Source: Conchiformibius sp.
GTDB taxonomy: Bacteria; Pseudomonadota; Gammaproteobacteria; Burkholderiales; Neisseriaceae
Direction of reading: 5' to 3'
Length of the DNA: 64,000 bases
NCBI GenBank assembly: GCA_029984035.1
Contig: JASBYJ010000001.1
Span: 248,001-312,000, forward strand
The notes beneath the pieces were generated by a model, which was given only the letters and a program-made list of their open reading frames with translations, had not been told where the DNA came from and searched no databases. The position numbers and the translations under genes were made by a program. Shown piece after piece: positions 43,112 to 51,732 of this stretch (positions within the stretch are counted from its first letter, which is position 1; every line of letters starts with the position of its first letter).

Positions 43112-43732
43112 ATGTTTCCCGATATCACGAACAATACTTTAATTCCTACTGTTATTGAACAAAGCGGGCGCGGTGAGCGTGCGTTTGATATTTACTCGCG
43201 CTTGTTGAAAGAGCGGATTATTTTCTTGGTAGGGCCTGTAAACGACCATAGTGCCAATTTGGTCGTGGCGCAGTTGCTGTTTTTGGAAAGCGAAAACCCC
43301 GATAAGGATATTTACTTTTATATCAATAGTCCGGGCGGTAGCGTTACGGCGGGTATGAGTATTTACGATACGATGAAATTCATTAAACCGGATGTGCAGA
43401 CTTTGTGTTTGGGGCAGGCGGCGAGCATGGGTGCGTTTTTGCTTTCGGCCGGCACGAGAGGCAAGCGGTTTGCATTGCCCAACAGCCGCGTCATGATTCA
43501 TCAGCCTTTGATTAGCGGAGGTTTGGGCGGTCAGGCGTCGGATATTGAAATTCATGCCCGTGAGCTGTTGAAGTTGAAAGGCAAGTTGAATGAGCTGCTG
43601 GCCGAACATACGGGGCGGAGTATCGGGGAAATTGAACGGGATACCGACAGGGATAATTTTATGTCTGCCGCCGAAGCGGTTGAGTACGGTTTGATTGATA
43701 AGGTGATTACCAACCGCAACGAAGTGCAATAA
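43112..43732 (+). CDS. clpP: ATP-dependent Clp protease proteolytic subunit
   Basis: 206 residues. Catalytic Ser 105 in GQAASMGAFLL, His 130 in RVMIHQPL, and an Asp near 179 in the ERDTDRDNF segment. Forms the 14-mer chamber used with ClpX/ClpA. The ATG at 43112 has AAAGG upstream. clpX and tig are not adjacent. Confidence 0.97.
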   Translation: MFPDITNNTLIPTVIEQSGRGERAFDIYSRLLKERIIFLVGPVNDHSANLVVAQLLFLESENPDKDIYFYINSPGGSVTAGMSIYDTMKFIKPDVQTLCLGQAASMGAFLLSAGTRGKRFALPNSRVMIHQPLISGGLGGQASDIEIHARELLKLKGKLNELLAEHTGRSIGEIERDTDRDNFMSAAEAVEYGLIDKVITNRNEVQ

Positions 43733-43804
43733 TGGCTTGAAGGGCTTGCAGATAAATGTTTTAAGCTGTTTTCAGGCAGCCTGAAAACGGTCGTGGGGGT
43801 GGAT

Positions 43805-44191
43805 ATGAAACATCGGTTGATTCTGTGTTGGGGAGCGGCGTTGTGCTTGTCGGCTTGTGCGCTGACGCCTGAGCAGAAAGCAGCGCGTGCGGCGGAACAG
43901 TTGCGTTATGAGCGCGAGTTGCAGGTTCGTTTGGCGGCGCAATGCGATAAGGAAACGGCAGATTTGATGCGGCGGCAGTTTGATGACGGTTTATCCGGCC
44001 AAGACGAGAAAAGCAGGCAGGATTTGCGTTTGCGTTATGTGGAAAAGGTGAACGAGCCGTTATTTCAGGCTTGTTACACAATGGCGTGGCAAAATCATGT
44101 GAACCAGCAGCGTTTGCGCCGTATCGAACGTTATTACGATGATTTTTATCCTTGGCACCGTTCGGTATTTTGGCCGTGGCGGTATTGGTAA
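43805..44191 (+). CDS. Hypothetical lipoprotein
   Basis: 128 residues. The signal peptide ends in the lipobox LSAC (Cys about 18), followed by a charged helical region (EQKAARAAEQLRYERELQVRL) and a Trp/Tyr-rich end (YPWHRSVFWPWRYW). No family recognised. The ATG at 43805 has GGGGGTGG upstream. A palindromic DUS (43771-43785) precedes it. Confidence 0.75.
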   Translation: MKHRLILCWGAALCLSACALTPEQKAARAAEQLRYERELQVRLAAQCDKETADLMRRQFDDGLSGQDEKSRQDLRLRYVEKVNEPLFQACYTMAWQNHVNQQRLRRIERYYDDFYPWHRSVFWPWRYW

Positions 44192-44278
44192 AAAGCATTT
44201 GAGTGGGGATTTTCGTTTCAGGCTGCCTGAAAGTCGGGCGGTTTGGATTTTTTCAATTCGGGATACTAAGGAACAGTT

Positions 44279-46117
44279 ATGTGCGGTATCGTTGGTGCTA
44301 TTCGCGCTCATGCGAATGTGGTCGATTTTTTAACGGACGGTTTGAAACGTTTGGAATATCGCGGTTATGACTCTTCGGGCATTGCCGTGCACGATGGCGG
44401 GAAAATTAAGCGCGTGCGCCGTGTCGGCCGTGTGGCTTTGATGGAGCAGGCTGCTCGTGATAAGGAATTGTTTGGCCATGTGGGTATCGGGCATACCCGT
44501 TGGGCGACTCATGGCGGTGTAACCGAGCCGAACGCCCACCCCCATATTTCGGGCGGGAAAATTGCGGTAGTGCACAACGGTATTATCGAGAACTTTGAAA
44601 GCGAGAGAGCGCGTTTGCAGCAATTGGGCTATGTGTTTGAATCGCAAACGGATACCGAAGTGATTGCACACGGTGTGGCATATGAATACGAAACGAACGG
44701 CGGCGATTTGTTTGCCGCTGTTCAGGCAGCCTGCAAGCGTTTTCACGGTGCTTTTGCGATTGCGGTGATGGCGCAGGACAATACCGAAAACATGGTGGTC
44801 GCACGTATGGGGTGTCCGCTGTTGGTGGCGTTTGGCGACGGTGAAACCTTTATCGCTTCCGATGTGTCGGCCGTTATTGCGTTTACCCGCCGTATCGCTT
44901 ATCTGGAAGATGGCGATACCGCGCTTTTGAATGCACAAGGTATTGTCAAACTGTATGACAAAAACGGCGAACCGGTCGAACGTGTGGTGAAGACTTCCGA
45001 ATTGTCATTGGCTTCGCTGGAATTGGGGCCGTATAGCCACTTTATGCAGAAAGAAATTCACGAACAGCCCCGTGCCGTTGCCGATACTGCGGAAGTGTTT
45101 CTGGAAGGCGGATTTGCTGCTGCCAATTTCGGCGGGCAGGCGGAAGCAATATTCAAACAGACGAAAAGTATCAAATTACTGGCTTGCGGCACATCTTATT
45201 ATGCCGCATTGACGGCCAAATATTGGTTGGAAAGCATTGCCAAAATACCTGCCGATGTCGAAATCGCCAGTGAATACCGTTATCGCGATGTGATTGCCGA
45301 CCCTGACCAATTGGTGATTACCATCTCCCAGTCGGGTGAGACCTTGGATACGATGGAGGCGCTTAAATACGCGCAATCGTTGGGGCAAAACCATTCCCTG
45401 TCGATTTGTAACGTGATGGAATCGGCTTTGCCGCGCAACAGCTCTTTGGTTTTATACACGCGTGCGGGTGCGGAAATCGGCGTGGCTTCTACCAAGGCAT
45501 TTACAACGCAACTGGTTGTTTTGTTCGGATTGGCGGTTACGTTGGGTAGATTGCGCGGCTATGTAGACGATGATAAGGAGTACGAATATATAGAGGCTTT
45601 GCGCCAATTGCCGGGACATATTCAGCATGCTTTGAATTTGGAGCCGCAAATTGCAGTATGGGCACAGAAGTTTGCCAAGAAAAACAGCGCATTGTTTTTA
45701 GGTCGCGGTATCCATTATCCGATTGCATTGGAAGGGGCGTTGAAGCTGAAAGAAATTACTTACATTCATGCCGAAGCCTATCCTGCCGGCGAGTTGAAAC
45801 ACGGGCCGTTGGCTTTGGTTGATGAAAATATGCCTGTGGTTGTCATCGCTCCGAACGATAGTTTGCTGGACAAGGTGAAGGCCAATATGCAGGAAGTCGG
45901 TGCGCGCGGTGGCGAGCTGTTTGTTTTTGCCGATTTGGAAAGTGATTTTCATGGCGATGATGGCGTAAACGTTATCCGCACTCCGCGACATGTCGGCATA
46001 CTTTCTCCGATTGTCCATACCATTCCCGTGCAATTGTTGTCCTACCACGCGGCATTGGCTCGGGGAACGGATGTAGATAAGCCGCGCAATCTTGCCAAGT
46101 CGGTAACGGTTGAATAA
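44279..46117 (+). CDS. glmS: Glutamine-fructose-6-phosphate aminotransferase
   Basis: 612 residues. First step to UDP-GlcNAc for peptidoglycan and LPS/LOS. N-terminal Ntn glutaminase with Cys as residue 2 (MCGIVGAIRAH), then two SIS domains (ITISQSGETLDTMEAL, GRGIHYPIALEGALKLKE) and the C-terminal KSVTVE. AAGGAA precedes the ATG. Terminated by a 16-bp DUS hairpin. Confidence 0.97.
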   Translation: MCGIVGAIRAHANVVDFLTDGLKRLEYRGYDSSGIAVHDGGKIKRVRRVGRVALMEQAARDKELFGHVGIGHTRWATHGGVTEPNAHPHISGGKIAVVHNGIIENFESERARLQQLGYVFESQTDTEVIAHGVAYEYETNGGDLFAAVQAACKRFHGAFAIAVMAQDNTENMVVARMGCPLLVAFGDGETFIASDVSAVIAFTRRIAYLEDGDTALLNAQGIVKLYDKNGEPVERVVKTSELSLASLELGPYSHFMQKEIHEQPRAVADTAEVFLEGGFAAANFGGQAEAIFKQTKSIKLLACGTSYYAALTAKYWLESIAKIPADVEIASEYRYRDVIADPDQLVITISQSGETLDTMEALKYAQSLGQNHSLSICNVMESALPRNSSLVLYTRAGAEIGVASTKAFTTQLVVLFGLAVTLGRLRGYVDDDKEYEYIEALRQLPGHIQHALNLEPQIAVWAQKFAKKNSALFLGRGIHYPIALEGALKLKEITYIHAEAYPAGELKHGPLALVDENMPVVVIAPNDSLLDKVKANMQEVGARGGELFVFADLESDFHGDDGVNVIRTPRHVGILSPIVHTIPVQLLSYHAALARGTDVDKPRNLAKSVTVE

Positions 46118-46187
46118 AAATCAAATGAGTTGTTGCAGTGTTTCGGATAAGACAAAATCTATTAAGAAATAGAGATGTATGATGTAG

Positions 46188-46223
46188 AAAAGGCTGCCTG
46201 AAAAGTTTCAGGCAGCCTTTTTT
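46188..46223 (+). terminator. glmS terminator, inverted DUS
   Basis: AAAAGGCTGCCTGAAA (46188-46203) and TTTCAGGCAGCCTTTT (46206-46221), then T. Confidence 0.9.
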
Positions 46224-46298
46224 GTGGAATTCGTGCTGTCGAAATCTGTAAAGCGGCCTATAATCGCCAATCTTTCCAATTTTCTATATGCGTGCAAT

Positions 46299-47639
46299 AT
46301 GAATAAATTGATTTCCTCTATGGAACACTATTTTAAGTTAAAAGAACACAATACCACCGTTCGTACCGAACTGTTGGCAGGGTTCACCACATTTTTAACT
46401 ATGTGCTACATCATCATCGTCAACCCGTCTATTTTGTCGCTGACCGGCATGGATTTCGGTGCGGTGTTTGTAGCTACCTGTATTTCTGCCGCAATCGGTT
46501 GTTTTATTATGGGATTGTTGGCAAATTACCCCATTGCGCTTGCTCCGGGTATGGGATTGAACGCCTATTTCACTTTTTCCGTTTGCATGGGTATGGGCGT
46601 GTCGTGGCAAACGGCACTGGCGGCAGTGTTTATGTCGGGCATCATATTTATTGTGTTTAGCTTTTTAAAAGTCCGCGAATGGTTGGTCAATGCCTTGCCG
46701 ATGAGTTTGAAAATGGCGATTGCTTCGGGCATCGGTTTGTTTCTGGCTTTGATTGCGCTTAAAGGCTCAGGCGTGATTGTGGCGAATGAGGCTACTTTGG
46801 TCAGCATGGGGCAACTTTATGTATTGGCCGAAGACGGCAGTAAACTGCCGAATTGGCCTGTATTGTTGGCATTGCTCGGTATGTTTTTAACTATCGCTTT
46901 GGATTATTTCCGTGTCCGCGGTGCGATTATTATCAGTATTTTCGGTATTACTGCTCTTGCCATGCTTTTGGGACAGGCTCAATTTCACGGGGTGGTGGAC
47001 AGTATCCCCAGTCTTGCGCCTACGTTTATGCAAATGGATTTTTCAGGACTGGCAAACGGCAGCCTGATAGCGGTTGTATTTGTGTTTTTCTTGGTGGATT
47101 TGTTTGATTCTACAGGTACTTTGGTCGGCGTATCCCATCGCGCAGGATTGTTACAGGACGGCAAACTTCCCCGTTTGAAACGAGCGTTGTTTGCGGATTC
47201 AACCGCGATTGTTGCCGGTGCGGCTCTGGGTACTTCTTCTACAACGCCTTATATTGAAAGCGCATCGGGTGTGGCGGCAGGCGGAAGAACCGGTTTGACT
47301 GCGGTAACGGTAGGCGTGTTGATGCTTGCCTGCTTGTGGTTTTCGCCGCTTGCCAAAGCCGTTCCAGCTTTTGCTACCGCTCCCGCATTGCTGTATATCG
47401 GCGTGCAGATGATGCGTTCTGCCACCGAAATCGATTGGGGCGATATTACCGAAGCCGCTCCGGCTTTCTTAACGATTGCGTTTATGCCGTTTACCTATTC
47501 GATTGCAGACGGTATAGCTATGGGCTTTATCAGTTATGCTCTTATCAAACTGTTGTGCGGCCGTAGCAAAGACGTACCGGTAATGGTATGGATTGTTGCC
47601 GTGTGTTGGGCGGCCAAGTTTTGGTTTTTGGGAGCGTAA
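46299..47639 (+). CDS. NCS2/AzgA-type purine permease
   Basis: 446 residues, about 13 helices. MEHYFKLKEHNTTVRTELLAGFTTFLTMCYIIIVNP is the start of the AzgA/PbuG (adenine, guanine, hypoxanthine) subfamily. The motif VDLFDSTGTLVGVSHRAGLL and SSTTPYIESASGVAAGGRTGLTAV carry the substrate-binding acidic residues. I chose the ATG at 46299; an upstream extension to 46224 covers a TATAAT (46258-46263) and a DUS and is non-coding. No purine riboswitch seen. Confidence 0.93.
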   Translation: MNKLISSMEHYFKLKEHNTTVRTELLAGFTTFLTMCYIIIVNPSILSLTGMDFGAVFVATCISAAIGCFIMGLLANYPIALAPGMGLNAYFTFSVCMGMGVSWQTALAAVFMSGIIFIVFSFLKVREWLVNALPMSLKMAIASGIGLFLALIALKGSGVIVANEATLVSMGQLYVLAEDGSKLPNWPVLLALLGMFLTIALDYFRVRGAIIISIFGITALAMLLGQAQFHGVVDSIPSLAPTFMQMDFSGLANGSLIAVVFVFFLVDLFDSTGTLVGVSHRAGLLQDGKLPRLKRALFADSTAIVAGAALGTSSTTPYIESASGVAAGGRTGLTAVTVGVLMLACLWFSPLAKAVPAFATAPALLYIGVQMMRSATEIDWGDITEAAPAFLTIAFMPFTYSIADGIAMGFISYALIKLLCGRSKDVPVMVWIVAVCWAAKFWFLGA

Positions 47640-47667
47640 TATCTGGTACGCATGATTGAATGCATTG

Positions 47668-47700
47668 ACAGGCTGCCTGAAAGTTTTTCAGGCAGCCTGT
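47668..47700 (+). terminator. Terminator after the purine permease
   Basis: ACAGGCTGCCTGAAA (47668-47682) and TTTCAGGCAGCCTGT (47686-47700) with a 3-nt loop, then TTGTTTG. Confidence 0.85.
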
Positions 47701-47909
47701 TTGTTTGATATGAGGAAGGGGTAGAAAGCATTTGTGTCGTGGGTCTGTGAAAAGGATGCATAAAGTCGGGCTGCTTTTACAGACGGATGTTTGGGCGAGC
47801 TTCGATTGGGTAGTTTACGGAATATTTTTCAAGTGGTTTCATAAGCCGTTCAGGCTGCCTGAAAAGTAAAAAATGGTACAATGAGCCGTTATTTTTCCGC
47901 TTGTTTACT

Positions 47910-48713
47910 ATGTCTTCCGCACCATTGCCCGATTATCTGCGCCATGTCCGCATCGTACTTTCACGCACCAGCCATCCCGCCAATATCGGTGCGGCGGCCA
48001 GAGCCATGAAGACGATGGGTTTGACGGATTTGTACTTGGTGGCTCCGAACCTGATGGCTACGCCGATGACGCCTGAAGCCATGCAATATACGGGACAGGA
48101 AGATTTCAGGCTGCCTGAAGAAAGTTTTATTTTGGCATCCGGCGCGGCGGATGTTTTGCAACGTGCCAAAATCGTGGCCGATTTGCCCTCTGCATTGGCG
48201 GATACGGTTTTGAGTTGTGCTTTAACCAGCCGCCGCCGCGAATTGACTTCGCCTTTGCAAACGCCCAGAGAGCTTACCCCTGAGTTGTTGGCTTTGGCGC
48301 AAGCAGGGCATAAGGTTGCTTTGGTTTTTGGTAATGAAACTTTCGGTTTGAGTATAGAAGAAGTGCAAACCTGCAACCGTTTGATGACGATAAGCGGTAA
48401 TCCCGATTATTTTTCTTTGAATTTGGCGCAGGCCGTGCAGGTGGTGTGTTACGAGTTGTTTAGTCAGGTGGGATATGAAATGAGCCATTTGGTGTCCGAG
48501 GTGAATCGGGCAACTTCCGAGCAGGTGTCGGGTATGGTGAATCATTTGGAACAGACTATGGAGCAGTTGGATTTTTTCCGCCGCCGCAATCAGCAAAGAA
48601 TGATGCGCCGCATATTATCGCTGTTTAATCGTGCTAATCCGACTACGGAAGATATTGATATTTTGCGTGGTTTTTTTAATACGGTACAAAAAAAGGCTGG
48701 CGGTAGGGATTGA
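47910..48713 (+). CDS. trmJ: tRNA (cytidine/uridine-32) 2'-O-methyltransferase TrmJ
   Basis: 267 residues, SPOUT fold with the trefoil knot: RIVLSRTSHPANIGAAARAMKTMGL at the N-terminus, ALVFGNETFGLSIEEV and NLAQAVQVVCYELF in the knot. Methylates ribose 32 of several tRNAs. C-terminal dimerisation tail typical of TrmJ. The ATG at 47910 is the family start. Confidence 0.94.
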   Translation: MSSAPLPDYLRHVRIVLSRTSHPANIGAAARAMKTMGLTDLYLVAPNLMATPMTPEAMQYTGQEDFRLPEESFILASGAADVLQRAKIVADLPSALADTVLSCALTSRRRELTSPLQTPRELTPELLALAQAGHKVALVFGNETFGLSIEEVQTCNRLMTISGNPDYFSLNLAQAVQVVCYELFSQVGYEMSHLVSEVNRATSEQVSGMVNHLEQTMEQLDFFRRRNQQRMMRRILSLFNRANPTTEDIDILRGFFNTVQKKAGGRD

Positions 48714-48856
48714 CGGAAATGCCAGAGTTGGCAATTTTCGTGATTTTTTTATCAGTTTGCCGGCATATTTAAGAAGCGGAAACCAGGCGGTAAACGAGAC
48801 GGGGAAACCCTGTCTGTTCTCCAAATTTTCAAGCAAAGCAGCAAAGGATTTGAAAA

Positions 48857-49081
48857 ATGGCAAATGCCAATACCGAACATTCAAAAAAACTGCGGGCGGC
48901 AACGGCTGCGGCAGCGAAACGCCAAAAACTGAAAAGCGGTGAATATCGGCAAATATCTATTTATGCGCCAACCGAGGAAATGGATATTATCGATGCGGCT
49001 GTTGCGAAAGCGGGCGGCACCAAGCGGCAGGCATTGGTTAAAATTTGCGCCGAATGGCTTGCACGGCAGGACGGAAATTAA
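48857..49081 (+). CDS. Small RHH-like protein (accessory patch)
   Basis: 74 residues. An Ala/Lys-rich start (KKLRAATAAAAKRQKLKSGE) is followed by a strand (YRQISIYAPTEEMDIIDA) and helix KRQALVKICAEWLARQ. The layout suits a ribbon-helix-helix DNA-binding protein, as found on phages and plasmids. AAAGGA lies upstream. First of a run of small plus-strand genes between trmJ and the DacA-like gene. Confidence 0.7.
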   Translation: MANANTEHSKKLRAATAAAAKRQKLKSGEYRQISIYAPTEEMDIIDAAVAKAGGTKRQALVKICAEWLARQDGN

Positions 49082-49176
49082 TCTATCAGGTAGGCAGCCT
49101 GAATAGTGATTTTTTATAAAGCTATTGAAAAATAAAAAACTTTCTTTAATTTGTAGCTCATACTGCAAGAATTATC

Positions 49177-49224
49177 CCCGTTGAGACGTTCAACAACGGG
49201 AAAAGCCCTACCGAAGCAGGGCTT
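49177..49224. repeat. Two adjacent hairpins before a small secreted ORF
   Basis: CCCGTTG/CAACGGG (49177-49183 with 49194-49200) and AAGCCCT/AGGGCTT (49203-49209 with 49218-49224). Neither carries a DUS or a good T run. They precede the ORF at 49243 directly. Confidence 0.6.
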
Positions 49225-49242
49225 AGAAGAAGGAAAGCAACT

Positions 49243-49419
49243 ATGATTAAGTTAATTTTCCTGATTTTTCTACTGATTTTAAGCTCACCAGTATATTCAT
49301 CTGTAGTTAAATCATCGGGGCGCGCAGCCGCAGCCGCTCTGATTCTTCAACAATATAGCAAAGATAAAACGTTATGGCAATGTCCCAAACTGAAATTTAG
49401 GCAGCAGACGGTTTATTGA
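49243..49419 (+). CDS. Small secreted peptide (accessory patch)
   Basis: 58 residues with a clear Sec signal peptide (MIKLIFLIFLLILSSPVYS) and a short tail VVKSSGRAAAAALILQQYSK. AAGGAAAG before the ATG is strong. The C-terminal end overlaps the start of the pseudogene at 49374 in another frame. Size and signal resemble filamentous-phage secreted proteins, but I cannot assign it. It may be a truncated longer gene. Confidence 0.55.
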   Translation: MIKLIFLIFLLILSSPVYSSVVKSSGRAAAAALILQQYSKDKTLWQCPKLKFRQQTVY

Positions 49420-49766
49420 TTCCTTCCTCTGATGCTGCCGAAAAAAGCCAATCATGCGGAAAATTTCTACAAGAATGATTAAAACTCTATCAGGAAAAAA
49501 CGGGTATCAATCCCGCAACAGACAGAAAAACCGGCATGATTTTTCTGAAAATATTCGGAAACTCAAACGATGTCTCTGTGAGTATTGCCGATATTTGGAA
49601 TCTGTCGGATAACAAACGATACATTGCCGGCAGAGTAAAGGAGAATGCCGGGGAAACGGGCTTTTTCAGGCAGCCTGCAGCCTTATGGGTTGATTGGCTG
49701 ATTGAAAGTATTGGTGCGGATACGGTGTGGGAAAATGGCCTCTGCCTGCATACGGCCAAAGTTTGA
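49374..49766 (+). pseudogene. Broken ORF with two in-frame stops
   Basis: From the ATG at 49374 one frame stays open for about 130 codons apart from TAG (49398-49400) and TGA (49476-49478). It reads MAMSQTEI-stop-AADGLLIPSSDAAEK...KFLQE-stop-LKLYQEKTGIN...MIFLKIFGNSNDVSVSIADIWNL... to a final TGA. Single changes (CAG to TAG, TGG to TGA) would explain both. The last 76 codons after the ATG at 49536 could still be translated. Family unknown. Confidence 0.6.
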
Positions 49767-49841
49767 AGTTGATTAGCACTTGTTTGGATAAATAACTGTT
49801 TTATTAACACTTTTAACCGGTAGTCGGTAAGGGAAAACATT

Positions 49842-50021
49842 ATGGCAATGTCTAGACTGGAAATTCAAAAGCGCAGCGATGAAAAGCGCGGGGTTAAGCT
49901 TTGTGGTTTTAAATTCAAATTGGAAACGATAGACAAGCTGGATGCACTTGCCGCGCAGCAGGGCATGTCTAAAACCGCATTACTGGAAAAACTCATTGAA
50001 CAAGCCTGCTCTGCTGAATAA
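49842..50021 (+). CDS. Small RHH-like protein 2 (accessory patch)
   Basis: 59 residues, starting MAMSRLEIQKRSDEKRG, then a strand VKLCGFKFKLETIDKLDALA and helix GMSKTALLEKLIEQA. This is the common RHH arrangement of small CopG/omega-type regulators. AAGGG lies upstream. Its first 25 bases are almost identical to the start of the pseudogene at 49374, suggesting duplication or recombination inside the patch. Confidence 0.7.
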   Translation: MAMSRLEIQKRSDEKRGVKLCGFKFKLETIDKLDALAAQQGMSKTALLEKLIEQACSAE

Positions 50022-50516
50022 GACGGTTCAGGCAGCTCAAAAGTGTTTCAGGCTGCCTGAACAATACAGATGGTTATGTCATCCAAGCAAATTTTTGATT
50101 TTGAAAGGCCAATGGCAGTTTTCGAGAACCGAATAAAACACCCCGAGAAGGGAGCGTTTCACAGTCTGTCGGCGGCAGTTGAAGCTCTCAACCTATTCGG
50201 GAAGCTACCCGAGCCTTTCAGGCGGCCGGGCGTGGGCGGCATTGAGTTTGGATAGCTCTTTAAGCAGTTGGGCGGTGTATCTGAGATTGTCGTATATTTT
50301 AGCAGGGCTTGTTTGGTATATTTGTTTTGGACCGTGTTGTGAGATTTGATTGGCATCACTATAAACAGATAGTGTAAAAAACATTTTTTCAATGTATTAA
50401 TTATAAAGATATTGAAAATATGGTATTTTGATTAAATTATATTACAGTATCAATCTTATTTGAAAACAGAGCCTTATTTTTATGAAATGCAGTATTTATT
50501 TTTTCGGGCAGTCTGA
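50022..50516. other. Gap before the DacA-like gene
   Basis: Holds two DUS (about 50028-50060), one weak open frame (50076-50255) and an AT-rich stretch from 50330 that may hold the promoter of the next gene. Confidence 0.5.
50076..50255 (+). CDS. Possible small hypothetical protein
   Basis: 59 residues beginning MSSKQIFDFERPMAVFEN and ending FRRPGVGGIEFG. No ribosome site and no family. Kept because it is in register with the other small plus-strand frames of this patch. Confidence 0.3.
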   Translation: MSSKQIFDFERPMAVFENRIKHPEKGAFHSLSAAVEALNLFGKLPEPFRRPGVGGIEFG

Positions 50517-51674
50517 ATGATGAAACGGTGTTTAGCGGCAGTAATGATATTTTTTGTGTGGCATACTTGGGTGTTTGCCCAAAGTGTGCCGTGGCCTGCT
50601 GCACCGGAAATTGCAGCAACTGCCTATATGGTTAAGGATTTGCAAAGCGGTAAAGTGCTGGCGGAGAAAAATCCGGATGTGTCTATCGAGCCGGCATCAC
50701 TCGCGCAATTGATGACTGTATATCTGACTTTCCAGTCGCTGCAAAACGGCAGTATTAAACCGGAACAACGTTTTACCGTATCCGACAAGGCGTGGCGCAA
50801 CGAAGGAACGAGAATGTTTTTGCATGCCGGCCAACAAGTGTCAATAGCCGATTTGGTGCAGGGTTTGGCCGTGCAATCGGGCAATGATGCCGCCGTTACT
50901 TTGGCGGAAGGTATTTCAGGCAGCGAAAAAGCATTTGTCGCGCGGATGAATGCCCAAGCGGCGCGTTTGGGCATGAATAAAACGCTTTTTGAAAACAGCA
51001 CGGGTTTGTCTGCTGCCAAACAGTTGACTACCGTGCATGATTTATCACTGTTGGCACAAGCCTTGATGCGTGATTTCCCCGCCGATTACTCTGTGTTCTC
51101 AAAAAAAACATTTACTTACAACGGAATAACGGAACCGAACCGCAATTTGCTGCTGTTTCGCGATAATAGTGTCAATGGTATGAAAGCCGCCTATTCCGAT
51201 ATTGCGGGATATAGTTTGATTGCAACGGGTAAATTCGGAGACAGGCAGATACTCAGCATTGTTGTTGGCGCGGTAAGCCCTGAAGCCAGGGCTACGGAAA
51301 GCCGCAAATTATTGAATTACGCCCTGAAACATTTCACTACCCGCAAGCTGTATCAGGCAGGCAGTAAATTGGCGCAAGCGCAAGTATATGGCGGAGAACG
51401 GGAAACGGTTGCTATCGGCGCAGCGCAAGAGATATATCTCACTGTGCCTCGCGCATATCAAGGCTCCATACGCTTGACTTTAACCACGCATGAACCGATT
51501 GCCGCACCTGTTGAAGCGGGACAGACGCTGGGAGTGCTTCAGGCAGCCTCCGCGCAAGGAGAGATATGGTTGGAAACGCCCCTGGTGGCGTTGGAAGACA
51601 ATTTGCCCAAAGGCATGATGCAGCGTTTGCGCTACCGTATCGTACGGCTGTTTCGTTCAATCTTCTCAGAGTAG
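50517..51674 (+). CDS. DacA/PBP5-like protein with degenerate catalytic motifs
   Basis: 385 residues, with a signal peptide ending in WVFAQ, a peptidase S11 domain (about 30-265), a PBP5-type beta domain and an amphipathic C-terminal end (RLRYRIVRLFRSIFS). The catalytic SxxK tetrad normally reads SLTK; here it reads SLAQ (61-64), so the general-base Lys is gone. The KTG motif reads KAA (223-225). The SGN motif is intact (121-123). By established PBP chemistry this should abolish DD-carboxypeptidase activity. It may be a pseudoenzyme that binds peptidoglycan or a partner. No RBS seen before the ATG pair at 50517/50520. Confidence 0.85.
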   Translation: MMKRCLAAVMIFFVWHTWVFAQSVPWPAAPEIAATAYMVKDLQSGKVLAEKNPDVSIEPASLAQLMTVYLTFQSLQNGSIKPEQRFTVSDKAWRNEGTRMFLHAGQQVSIADLVQGLAVQSGNDAAVTLAEGISGSEKAFVARMNAQAARLGMNKTLFENSTGLSAAKQLTTVHDLSLLAQALMRDFPADYSVFSKKTFTYNGITEPNRNLLLFRDNSVNGMKAAYSDIAGYSLIATGKFGDRQILSIVVGAVSPEARATESRKLLNYALKHFTTRKLYQAGSKLAQAQVYGGERETVAIGAAQEIYLTVPRAYQGSIRLTLTTHEPIAAPVEAGQTLGVLQAASAQGEIWLETPLVALEDNLPKGMMQRLRYRIVRLFRSIFSE

Positions 51675-51732
51675 CAGCGTTGCTTGGCAAAAAAGCGTAT
51701 AATCTCCCGCTTTTCATTTTTTGTTTACGGGT

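Noticed and set aside
46118..46298. Purine riboswitch before the NCS2 permease
   Set aside because: The leader holds only a DUS terminator and a promoter-like TATAAT; no three-way junction pattern can be drawn.
12106..47863. Regularly recurring palindromes considered as a CRISPR array or REP-type repeat family
   Set aside because: Spacing is irregular, there are no uniform spacers, and the core is the known uptake sequence.
49398..49478. Stop-codon readthrough or recoding to make the 130-residue product
   Set aside because: Two different stops (TAG and TGA) with no recoding signal; simple decay is the better explanation.
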